Shown here in pieces: positions 54,731-64,000 of a stretch of 64,000 nucleotides of DNA (position 1 is its first letter; each line of letters starts with the position of its first letter). The stretch is from Xestospongia muta (taxonomy: Eukaryota; Porifera; Demospongiae; Haplosclerida; Petrosiidae). The notes below the pieces were generated by a model, which saw nothing but the letters and a program-made list of their open reading frames with translations, was not told the origin of the DNA and did no database searches. The stretch spans positions 33,615,245 through 33,679,244 of the forward strand of contig OY848917.1 in the NCBI GenBank assembly GCA_963693285.1. The letters run 5' to 3'. The position numbers were made by a program, and so were the translations under genes.

Positions 54731-57006
54731 AAATAAATTATTGTATTGTATCGATAAAATTTTGTACTATGAAATTGTTGCCTTTTGTTGTGATAATCAA
54801 TGTTCATTTTATAGGATACTCAGAGTCAAAGGTACTTGGAGAGATTGTTGACTATAAGTAACAATATGATATATCTAGACATTGTACACGTATGTAGTAG
54901 TGGAGGTAATTTTTTATAATAACTGTTGAACTGCTATAACTTACTAGGTACGCCTAACAAAATTAATAACTTCTTATGAATATTCATATTTATTAACTTA
55001 CTTTTTGGGTGGGAGTGGCTCAAATCTAATCAAATTTCGTAGTGTCAAGCTGCTATGAGAAAAAGAAAGAGCACAAAATAAAGCTTCATCATTTACCAGA
55101 ATCTGGTTGTAATTAAGTATATATTTTATACTAATTATTTTGATTTAGCAGTACATAAAAGATAATCATGTTAGTAGTACCAGCTCACTTTAAAATGAAC
55201 CAGTTGATTTAACTAATCTGTAGTCATATATATATAAGTTGAATATAATATAAGATGAAATGGTGATAATAGTAAATATCACACTATTTTGTTTGTATAC
55301 TGGTCGACAGTGATGTTTACTTCATTGTACAGTAATTAATTAGACAATAAATTTTAATAGATACCAAAACTGTTTGTGACTGTCAATTCCATAGTAATTA
55401 GTAATCAAAACATTAATCAGGATCTGGACATGCCCTAGATTCCCCATACATTGTCTGTTACTGTTGTCATTGATAGTAATGTTTTGTAATAGAATTCAAG
55501 TGAAGAATGTAATCAGTTTGATGTAATGAAATGGTATAAGTTGTATAAGTCTTATCAGTGCTTAAGTACAAGCAGAGAAAAGGTGAGGTAATAGATGGAT
55601 GGATGGATAGTTGGATGGAGGAATGGATAAATGGAAGGAGAGCAGGAGAATGACATGGGGTCAGCTTGTGTACAAATGGTAGCTTCATGGATACAAAATG
55701 AACAAATAAATTATTTATGTTTATTACATTTAATGATCCAATTTATTGTCATTTGAACTCCACCTACTTTTAATATCTACTATTGATGTGCATCAATTTC
55801 ATAGATTTTACTACATTAAGGATATATACTTTATATCAAGGATATTATGTACATGTCTCCATCTCAGGTGCTGCCTGGAGAAAAGATTTGTAATTTTGTG
55901 TGTGCTGCTCAGTAAATGTTATTAGGGTTTGCTTTATAAATTGTAAAAAGGCAAAGAATGATTAATTAGTCTGTATGTTGACATTATTATGTATGAACAT
56001 AGTAGTAACCTAGTTATACTTAAGTACATTTTTTAAACTAATTATTTTAATTTAGCAGTATATAAAAGGATAGTCATGTCAACACTAGCGGCTCACTGTA
56101 AAAGTGAATCAGTTAATTAAACCACTCTGTGGTCACACATGTAATATAAGATAAAATGTTGATAATAGTAAATATCATACTATTTGTGTATTGATATACA
56201 GTAATGTGTAGTTAATTGACTGAGTAATTACTCAAACAATAGAGTTTTCACGGATGCTAAACCTGTTTATGAGGTCTGTTACAATGGAATTTATTATGAG
56301 ATAACATCCATACCATAATAGGCAATCGGAACAGGACAATTTTTACTAATCAATTTAACAGTATAGTATAATCAATGTGAACACTTTTTATTCAGAATGA
56401 TTTCTGTTATATAGTGAATCATTATAATTAGTACATAACCCCAGTTATTGTATCACATGATATTTATCAGTTATGACATTTATCAAATAATTAAAACAAT
56501 TAATAAGCTAAGTCTTCCTATTAATTTTCTCAGATTATTTATTAATGAAATCGATCATTTGTTCAGAACCTCTTGTACCTATATTATAGTTATGTCATGG
56601 ATAAGTACATTTTGCTGTAAAAGTGAATAATTAATAAGTATATTTACAATAAACCACACCATCAATGGTATAATCATTGAAGCCATATGTGAAACTTGCT
56701 GTGGACCACAATTTGATTGATCAAATGAGGAATTCCTTGCTAACAAGAAGACATCGGTTTTGAGTTATTCAGAGCACTTGCTATTGACTTAACTAATAAA
56801 AAAAATATATTTTTAAATGTGATTGCAAATGATATATTAGACCTAAATTCTCTTATCTATATTATACTAAGTCATGAGTCTTTTCTTATAGTTATTAAGT
56901 TGAGAAACATAATAGTGTTTTAAAAATGTGATTGTACATGACATATTAGACTACATGCTGCTATCTAAATAAGTCATGAGTCTCTTCTTATTGTTATTAA
57001 TAATTA
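54731..57006. repeat. non-coding half of the EF-hand unit (copy 2)
   Basis: Nearly identical to 38940-41254, with a few short deletions (for example GGCATGATCTGAGATG lost near 56322). GATG/GGAT microsatellite at 55592-55640. No firm gene. Confidence 0.7.
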
Positions 57007-57495
57007 TTAAGCTGACAAAAAGAACTTGACAAAACTTTCCAAACTCTCTTGATAGTCAACAACCCCATCTCCATTGGTGTCAGCTTTATTGAAAAGTTCA
57101 TTGATTGTTTCGTGCTTAATGTTCATTGATTTATAAAACTGTAGATATTCTTCATAAGATATAACTCCATCATTATTAATATCCATGATCTTAAAACCTA
57201 CATCAGCTAATTCTTTCACACGTTCTTTAGCATCTGGTAGAGAAACAATTTTTTTTGCTTTTTCTACAAACTCCTCTTCAGTAACTCCTTCTTCATCAAT
57301 TAATGAGATAGATTTAACTATTTTATAGTATTCCTTTTCCTTATCAGGACCTTCGTTTCTGTGGTCAGCCAGTCTTTTAGCTACAATAGCTATGTCTGCA
57401 TTATCAACAGCACCATTTTTATCTGCATCCAAATGGAAAAAACGCCATTTCATTTTCTTGATCCAAGTAGTACTGTCTGTAAACGAGGTATCCAT
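57007..57495 (-). CDS. EF-hand calcium-binding protein, sarcoplasmic/luciferin-binding-like (intact copy)
   Basis: 162 residues from ATG 57495 (the frame is open a little further upstream but without another ATG). Canonical loops: EF1 D23-D34 (DADKNGAVDNAD, Asp instead of Glu at position 12), EF3 D105-E116 (DINNDGVISYEE) and EF4 D139-E150 (DTNGDGVVDYQE). The second hand, around residues 64-77, is degenerate. Functional hands 1, 3 and 4 with a dead hand 2 is the pattern of the aequorin / luciferin-binding / sarcoplasmic calcium-binding family. No signal peptide, so cytosolic; a calcium buffer or sensor. There is no coelenterazine-site evidence. It is divergent from elongase B-4, whose start is about 2 kb away. 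It is the only undamaged copy of three. Confidence 0.88.
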   Translation of the reverse strand: MDTSFTDSTTWIKKMKWRFFHLDADKNGAVDNADIAIVAKRLADHRNEGPDKEKEYYKIVKSISLIDEEGVTEEEFVEKAKKIVSLPDAKERVKELADVGFKIMDINNDGVISYEEYLQFYKSMNIKHETINELFNKADTNGDGVVDYQESLESFVKFFLSA

Positions 57496-58769
57496 CCTGG
57501 CTAACGTATGTAGATCCTCAAAACACAAGAAATGATGAAAGAGGAATTAGCAGATACTTTTATTAGCGCTACTATATTAATTAATTAAATATGACATATA
57601 GTATAAATTAAATTTATAAACAATTTATTTAAGGATGATGGGTGTGTTCAAAATTGTACTAAATGTTTAAATCTGATACAGAGCTGGATATCCGTATAAA
57701 AGTATAGGTCAGTAAATTCAATATTATGAAGTCATATGTTTCTAAGACATGATTTACATTACATATATATATTTAATATCTCATGTGAGTGTTGGTTATA
57801 ATGAATCTATAGAATACTAGCTGTAAACCCAGTACATCAACTAAGATACAGACAATGTAGCTTTCCTTGGAATATATGGATACAGAGGGCTTGCCTCATA
57901 CAGTGATCGGCTACATTTAATAACAAATGTCGCTTTGATCTCCTGTCTGTCCAGTATGGGATAAAAAACTATGACAAAATAGACATTAAAGTCACGATTA
58001 TTGCACAGCCTAAATTCACGATTATTGCAACTCTTGATTCACAATTTACCGAGAAATCGCGATTCCTTGCAATTCTTGGTTCTCAATTTCATTGGATCTT
58101 GATTTTTTTGGACAGCTATTAGTGGGAGATGATCCAAGTTATTAACCCCTTTCTTTAGTTTTGTTGAATCTATAATGTGAGCCAAAGTTACACATTGTTT
58201 ATTGATAGTGTTCAGGTAAGGATTTTTATTTGTTGAAACATAAAGAAGAGACAATTTTTTTACATTAGTGATACGAAAAGAACACAATAAAACATATTTT
58301 GACACAAACAGACAACTATAATATTTAATGTCATGTAGTTATCAGCTATTACATTGCATTTATTTTTTGAAAAGTATTTGTAAAGTACATCCATATATAA
58401 GTCATTTTAGACTATAGAAATTGTTATATAAAATTATAGAGACTTTTAGATCGTTGCCATCAATATGTTACTTTTATTTTCATGACATAATATATAAAGC
58501 AAGTTACCACTTTAAGTATTGAAATGATATAATGTATTATTAAGTCATTAATAATACATAACTTGTCATTAGTATATTAGTAATGAGACCAGAGTGGTGT
58601 TTACTACTCCTCATTGTCTCATCAAATATAATCTCCATGACAACCTTAATGCATTCCTATTGCCATCAAGCCTGTTTGACACCATTACTTTAGACACTGA
58701 CTGATCATGATTTAACACTTTGTTTTTAACAATTCAAGTGTTGTACCAGATGAAACTGAAGCATCGATA
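57496..58769. repeat. EF-hand upstream flank and spacer (copy 2)
   Basis: Nearly identical to 41743-43014. It includes GGATATCCGTATAAAAGTATAG near 57690; TATAAAAG reads on + only, so it is not a good TATA box for the - strand EF-hand gene. Confidence 0.65.
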
Positions 58770-59085
58770 CAGGTGTTAAATTTGTTATACCAGTTGCAAA
58801 TGTTGGCTACATTACACTTGTTGCATGTGTTGCAACTGTTGCACTCTATAAACATCTGTTGCATCTATTGCACCTGTTACATTTGTTGCAACTGCTAGAT
58901 CTATTGCACCTGTTACATTTGTTGCAACAGCTAGATTTGTTGCACTTGTTGCATTTGTATTGCACATGTTGCACCTGTTGCATTTGTATTGCACATGTTG
59001 CACCTGTTGCATTTGTATTGCACATGTTGCACCTGTTACATTTGTTATGGTGTTACATTTGTTGCAGCTGTTAGATCTATAATCC
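58770..59085. repeat. TTGCA-rich minisatellite (array 12)
   Basis: As array 8 plus one extra 36-bp unit (CTGCTAGATCTATTGCACC), a copy-number difference between otherwise near-identical segments. Confidence 0.88.
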
Positions 59086-59420
59086 ACTTGATAGCTAAGT
59101 TTAGCAGATTATATTTTGTTATAACAACAAACACAATAATAAAACAGTGATAACTTTAAAAACATAGAGAACTTAAATAGAGTGTACAGAACAAAGAGCA
59201 ATAAACTTAGAGCAAGGCAACCAGACAACAACAAACCATGTATGAAAAGGACTGAGTAACACTAATTAACACATCTATCTTGTATAACAATAGACAAAGG
59301 TAAGGTCTTAAGTGAATTTAATTGATAAACAAATAATTAGTCAAACATATGATAAATATAGTAACATCACATACGGATAAGGTTTGTTATAATACACTCG
59401 TTACAGATCTTGCATCTGTT
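59086..59420. repeat. block C upstream of elongase B-4
   Basis: Near-identical to 43286-43640. Confidence 0.75.
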
Positions 59421-59491
59421 GCAAGATGTCACACCAAAAGTGTTATCAAAGTGTGAATATTAATTAATCTAGTTTTGCAATAGTTGAATGT

Positions 59492-59497
59492 TATAAA
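59492..59497 (+). promoter_or_regulatory. TATA box of elongase B-4
   Basis: TATAAA, 47 nt before the ATG. Confidence 0.65.
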
Positions 59498-59538
59498 GCT
59501 ACTCTAACTCTTTCTGCAAATTATTTCAAGTATATACA

Positions 59539-60345
59539 ATGGAGGATTTTATCAGCCCACTGCAATATCTACCTTTTTTTGGAACTTTGCAATCTAAATT
59601 CAACTGTAATGGAGCAATAAAATGGATAAATGATAGTTGGCACGTTCCTGTTGTTTCTATTTGCACTTATTTAGTATTAATATATGTTGGTCAAAAATGG
59701 ATGGCTAATAGAAATCCTTATAATCTCAAAAGAGCACTCTTTCTATGGAATGTTGGATTGGCTGTGTTTTCTATATTAGGGACTATAACTTTTCTACCTT
59801 CTACTGTTAAGGCTGTCTTCAAATATGGTATCCCATACACAGCTTGTAAATCGGAAGTTGCATTGAATCCTCATATTTGCATTTGGGCCTTATTTTTTGT
59901 GCTGTCTAAAATCTTAGAATTTGGTGACACTCTTTTTATAGTTTTACGGAAAAGTCAATTATTATTTCTACATTGGTATCATCATGTGTTAACAGTAGTG
60001 TTCTCCTGGTACGTTTTTGGTATGGGTATTACCGGTCTGGGACAATGGTTGACTTCTATGAACTTTTTTGTTCATTCTATCATGTATTCTTATTATGCTC
60101 TTACATCTGGTGGTGTTCATCTTCCTAGAACGATTGCATTACTTATAACAATCTTGCAATTGCTACAGATGTTCATTGGTATTAGTATAGACCTTATGTT
60201 GTATGCATACCACAATCATTTTGATAACTGTGACTATGATGCTGGCGTCGTTTCCTTTTGTTTTTTTATGAATTTGTCTTATGCTATTTTATTTGTACAC
60301 TACTTTATTAATCGTTATATTAAGAAAAAAGACAAAAGCCAATAG
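59539..60345 (+). CDS. ELOVL6-like: ELOVL6-like elongase (subfamily B, copy 4)
   Basis: Intact, 268 residues. It differs from the copy at 43750 by only a few residues: Val instead of Ile in WHVPVV, Gln instead of His at position 169 (GLGQW), and Thr instead of Ser in WLTSMNFF. His169 is not part of the histidine box but is otherwise invariant in the array. KILEFGDT, HWYHH, NFFVHSIMYSYY, TILQLLQ and the KDKSQ tail are all present. The uninterrupted 3' flank shows what the pogo element displaced in the 43750 copy. It is paired divergently with the intact EF-hand gene. Confidence 0.93.
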   Translation: MEDFISPLQYLPFFGTLQSKFNCNGAIKWINDSWHVPVVSICTYLVLIYVGQKWMANRNPYNLKRALFLWNVGLAVFSILGTITFLPSTVKAVFKYGIPYTACKSEVALNPHICIWALFFVLSKILEFGDTLFIVLRKSQLLFLHWYHHVLTVVFSWYVFGMGITGLGQWLTSMNFFVHSIMYSYYALTSGGVHLPRTIALLITILQLLQMFIGISIDLMLYAYHNHFDNCDYDAGVVSFCFFMNLSYAILFVHYFINRYIKKKDKSQ

Positions 60346-60587
60346 CTTTGATTATTTAATTAATTTTCATATATTTAATCATTAATTATTTTCCATCTTG
60401 TGAGATATAATTATTATTAAGTAATAACTCTTTATTGACTGTTGTAGTTTTTGTAGCACAAATCTGATCTTGGTTGCATCTGCATCCTGTACCTGCTCTA
60501 ACTAATGTAATAGTACTATTGGTTAAATGAACCAGTCAATTTTTCCAGAGGTATGCGCGCATTGATTTACAGAATCTCATAACACTA

Positions 60588-60789
60588 TGTTATAATAATA
60601 CTTAATAATTTGTGGTCAGTATAAATATTTTAATTGTGATACATAATGCTCTGATTTTGTAATTTTAGTCAGTCTTAGAGTGTTGTAGTATATGTCATTT
60701 AGTTCTGTAATGCTCTTGCGTTATTTAATATTCTAATATAATATTATACTTTTTCTGTCTCATCAATGGTTCATAGTCCAGATACAACA
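60588..60789 (+). mobile_element. solo LTR, gypsy 2 family
   Basis: TGTTATAATAATAC to AGATACAACA, flanked by CACTA/CACTG; differs from 50186-50386 by about one base (ATGGTTC versus ATGTTC). Confidence 0.88.
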
Positions 60790-61014
60790 CACTGATAATG
60801 TAGTATATACATAACTTGTCATTAATATATTAGTAATGAGACCAGAGTGGTGTTTACTACTCCTCATTGTCTCATCAAATATAATCTCCATGACAACCTT
60901 AATGCACTCCTATTGCCATCAGGCCTGTTTGACACCATTACTTTAGACACTGACTGATCATGATTTAACACTTTGTTTTTAACAATTCAACTGTTCTACC
61001 AGATGAAACCGAAG

Positions 61015-61205
61015 CAGGTGTTACATTTGTTATACCAGTTGCAAATGTTGCCTACATTACACTTGTTGCATGTGTTCCAGCTGTTGCACTCTTTAAACAT
61101 CTGTTGCAACTGTTCCACCTGTTACATTTGTATTGCACATAATGCACCTGTTACATTTGTTACATTTATTATGGTGTTACATTTGTTGCAGCTATTAGAT
61201 CTGTA
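61015..61205. repeat. TTGCA-rich minisatellite, shortest array (13)
   Basis: Lacks the AGCTAGATCT unit altogether, unlike its counterparts at 21950 and 50610. Confidence 0.85.
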
Positions 61206-61326
61206 ACCCACTTGAGAGCTAAGTTTAGCAGACTATATCTTGTTATAACAACAAACACAATAATAAAACAGTGATAACATTAAAAACACATTACACATTA
61301 CACATTTGTTTAATTACACATTAAAA

Positions 61327-61800
61327 AAATTTGTACCATATCAGAGATATCAGGTGATCAGTTTGGATTACCTCAGGTACCAGACAAAAACCCTGACAAT
61401 GATGATCATGAAGTCTAGATACCAAGGTCCTATATGCTCAATACATCTTCTAGTCATGTTCGTGGGAACTGTAGACATATGAGAGTTAAGACAGATAATG
61501 CTGGGGATACTTCTTAATTAAGGTGAAACTATACATCTCAATGATCCATCTGAAATCTCTAATCAAGCTGAAAGTCATAATCCAATCATGACTAGTCTCA
61601 AAGTGTTGCTTTTGTTTGATCACCTCACCTTCTGAGAAAAGGATATGTTTTTAATAGAACAATTGTACTTTGTACTAGAACAATATCTATATGTCTATAT
61701 ATATTAATGCTTTTGGATTAGCAGGATTATTTACTTACAATCCAATTACCATAACTTCAATGATAGCCATTTTGTTTGCTAAATTAATGTTGCTTAATGA
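61327..61800. repeat. block P upstream of elongase B-5
   Basis: Near-identical to 50957-51430. Confidence 0.8.
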
Positions 61801-61913
61801 CAATAGATCTACAAAAGTTTAAACGACCCACGCTTGATCTCAAAATTAGAGATGTCACACCAAAAGTGTTGTCAAAGTGTAAATTTTAATTTAGTTTTGG
61901 AATAGTTGAATGT

Positions 61914-61919
61914 TATAAA
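61914..61919 (+). promoter_or_regulatory. TATA box of elongase B-5
   Basis: TATAAA, 47 nt before the ATG. Confidence 0.65.
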
Positions 61920-61960
61920 GCTACTCTAACTCTTTCTGCAAATTATTTCAGGTATATACA

Positions 61961-62767
61961 ATGGAGGATTTTATCAGCCCACTGCAATATCTACCTTTTT
62001 TGGGAACTTTGCAATCTAAATTCAACTGTAATGGAGCAATAAAATGGATAAATGATAGTTGGCACGTTCCTGTTGTTTCTATTTGCACTTATTTAGTATT
62101 AATATATGTTGGTCAAAAATGGATGGCTAATAAAAATCCTTATAATCTCAAAAGAGCACTCATTCTATGGAATGTTGGATTGGCTGTGTTTTCTATATTA
62201 GGGACTATAACTTTTCTACCTTCTACTGTTAAAGCTGTCTTCAAATATGGTATCCAATACACAGCTTGTAAATCGGAAGTTGCATCGAATCCTCATATTT
62301 GCATTTGGGCCTTATTTTTTGTGCTGTCTAAAATCTTAGAATTTGGTGACACTCTTTTTATAGTTTTACGGAAAAGTCAATTATTATTTCTACATTGGTA
62401 TCATCATGTGTTAACAGTAGTGTTCTCCTGGTACATTTTTGGTATGGGTATTACCGGTCTGGAACATTGGTTGAGTTCTATGAACTTTTTTGTTCATTCT
62501 ATCATGTATTCTTATTATGCTCTTACATCTGGTGGTGTTCATCTTCCTAGAACGATTGCATTACTTATAACAATCTTGCAATTGCTACAGATGTTCATTG
62601 GTATTAGTATAGACCTTATATTGTATGCATACCACAATCATTTTGATAACTGTGACTATGATGCTGGCGTCGTTTCCTTTTGTTTTTTTATGAATTTGTC
62701 TTATGCTATTTTATTTGTACACTACTTTATTAATCATTATATTAAGAAAAAAGACAAAAACCAATAG
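61961..62767 (+). CDS. ELOVL6-like: ELOVL6-like elongase (subfamily B, copy 5)
   Basis: Intact, 268 residues, but the most changed of the B copies. Private changes are MANKNPY, ALILWNVG, Gln99 for Pro (YGIQYTACK), Ser109 (VASNPH), His259 (INHYIKKK) and a KDKNQ tail that still fits KXKXX. TFLPSTV links it with the copies at 43750 and 59539, whereas its promoter, block P and TTTCAGG leader match the copy at 51589. Gene body and flank therefore seem to have different histories. All catalytic signatures are present. Confidence 0.92.
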   Translation: MEDFISPLQYLPFLGTLQSKFNCNGAIKWINDSWHVPVVSICTYLVLIYVGQKWMANKNPYNLKRALILWNVGLAVFSILGTITFLPSTVKAVFKYGIQYTACKSEVASNPHICIWALFFVLSKILEFGDTLFIVLRKSQLLFLHWYHHVLTVVFSWYIFGMGITGLEHWLSSMNFFVHSIMYSYYALTSGGVHLPRTIALLITILQLLQMFIGISIDLILYAYHNHFDNCDYDAGVVSFCFFMNLSYAILFVHYFINHYIKKKDKNQ

Positions 62768-63018
62768 CTTTAATTATTTAATTAATTTTCATATATTTAA
62801 TCATTAATTATTTTCCATCTTGTGAGATATAATTATTATTAAGTAATAACTCTTTATTGACTGTTGTAGTCTTTGCAGCACAAATCTGATCTTGGTTGCA
62901 TATGCATCTTGTACCTGCTGTAGCTAATGTAACTGTTACATCAGTACTATTGGTTAAATGAACCAGTCAATTTTTCCAGAGGTATGGTCGCATTGATTTA
63001 CAGAATCTCATAACACTG

Positions 63019-63215
63019 TGTTATAATATTTTAATTTGTGGTCAGTATGAATATTTTAATTGTGATAAATAATGCTCTGATTTTGCAATTTTGGTCAGTC
63101 TTAGAGTGTTGTAGTAGTTGCCATTTAGTTCTGTAATGCTCTTGAGTTAGTTAATGTTCTAATATAATACTATACGTTTTCTGTCTCATAAATGGCTCAT
63201 AGTCCAGATACAACA
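63019..63215 (+). mobile_element. solo LTR, gypsy 2 family
   Basis: Starts TGTTATAATATTTTAATTTG (a small internal deletion) and ends AGATACAACA, with perfect CACTG on both sides. Confidence 0.88.
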
Positions 63216-63449
63216 CACTGATAATGAACTATATACATAACTTGTCATTAGTATATTAGTAATGAGACCAGAGTGGTGTTTACTACTCCTCATTGTCTCG
63301 TCAAATATAATCTCCATGACAACCTTAATGCACTCCTATTGCCATTAAGCCTGTTTGACACCATTACTTTAGACACTGACTGTACTGATCATGATTCAAC
63401 ACTTTGTTTTTAACAATTCAACTGTTGTACCAGATGAAACTGAAGCATC

Positions 63450-63710
63450 GATACAAGTGTTACATTTGTTATACCAGTTGCAAATGTTGCCTACATTACA
63501 CTTGTTGCATGTGTTGCAACTGTTGCACTCTATAAACATCTGTTGCAACTATTGCACCTGTTACATTTGTTGCAACAGCTAGATCTATTGCACCTGTTAC
63601 ATTTGTTGCAACAGCTAGATCTGTTGCACCTGTTACATTTGTATTGCACATGTTGCACCTGTTACATTTGTTACATTTATTATTATGTTACATTTGTTGC
63701 AGCTGTTAGA
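63450..63710. repeat. TTGCA-rich minisatellite (array 14)
   Basis: Counterpart of 54210-54445 with an extra TATTGCACATGTTGCACC unit. Confidence 0.85.
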
Positions 63711-63825
63711 TCTATAACCCACTTGATAGTCAAGTTTAGCAGACTATATTTACTAATATTTATTTATTAATTGCTCTAAAAAATAAAATAGATATATATA
63801 TATATAACTAGTAGTGTTGTTCTAG

Positions 63826-64000
63826 TTTGCTCAAATGGGAACAGTTTTATCCTTAGCCCTTAGTTTTAGCTATTTAAAGAGGTTTTTATTCACCGACGTC
63901 AGTAATTATGTCATTATAGTCGTTAATGAGATTCATAGTGCTTCACTGCCGAGCCCCACAAGACTCTAAAGACAAAATCGTAAATAAATATAAAAGAAAT
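63826..64000 (+). other. start of a further macro-unit (exon-like segment)
   Basis: Matches 54560-54735, so the array very likely continues beyond the window with another EF-hand unit. Confidence 0.5.

Noticed and set aside
57007..57528. N-terminal extension of the intact EF-hand protein to 57528
   Set aside because: The extension begins at TTG; the first ATG in frame is 57495, which is also the ATG in the 18.9-kb copy.
1..64000. CRISPR arrays, tRNA or rRNA genes
   Set aside because: The only regular repeats are minisatellites without unique spacers, and no cloverleaf or ribosomal sequence was recognised. The B-box-like strings in block R are not a full tRNA.

Overview
The window is AT-rich eukaryotic (animal) DNA. 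Evidence is intronless ELOVL-type fatty-acid elongase genes, sarcoplasmic/luciferin-binding-type EF-hand genes, Ty3/gypsy and Ty1/copia LTR retrotransposons, a pogo-type DNA transposon with intron signals, and minisatellites; no bacterial operon signals are seen. A marine invertebrate is likely. A sponge is my best guess, but that is inference from overall style only.

The main content is a tandem multigene array. Nine copies of an ELOVL6-like elongase lie on the + strand. Seven are intact 268-codon reading frames (starts 8952, 20479, 27331, 43750, 51589, 59539, 61961). Two are pseudogenes (1949-2754, 3894-4490). They fall into two sequence subfamilies, A and B. Three EF-hand genes lie on the - strand (18489-18976, 41255-41742, 57007-57495) and are co-amplified with the elongases; only the last is undamaged. 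Around each elongase the same modules recur: a TATA box 47 nt before the ATG, a 3' fossil solo LTR of about 204 bp, a conserved spacer, a TTGCA-rich minisatellite with a 36-bp period, and upstream blocks called here P and C. The macro-unit (EF-hand, elongase, elongase) is best seen at 38.9-54.7 kb and 54.7-64 kb, which look nearly identical apart from insertions.

Mobile elements sit inside the array. 1.13-1.80 kb: candidate MITE. 11.04-15.51 kb: gypsy element 1 (- strand, broken). 22.51-26.87 kb: gypsy element 2 (+ strand, identical LTRs, one frameshift). 29.89-34.61 kb: full-length copia element with identical LTRs and an intact 1314-aa polyprotein. 35.3-36.25 kb: DDE_Tnp_4-type transposase remnant. 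36.26-37.99 kb: third gypsy remnant. 44.59-49.97 kb: 5.4-kb pogo-type transposon with a DD35D transposase, a tandemly repeated 90-nt exon and a C-terminal PHD finger. Perfect target-site duplications can be read for gypsy 1 (GTAGT), gypsy 2 (GGGGA), copia (GCAAC), pogo (TA) and the solo LTRs (CACTG).

The elongases would act in the ER membrane in the condensation step of long-chain fatty-acid elongation. The EF-hand proteins would be cytosolic calcium buffers or sensors. Nothing in the sequence shows a functional link between them beyond divergent orientation and shared amplification. No tRNA, rRNA or CRISPR array was recognised.
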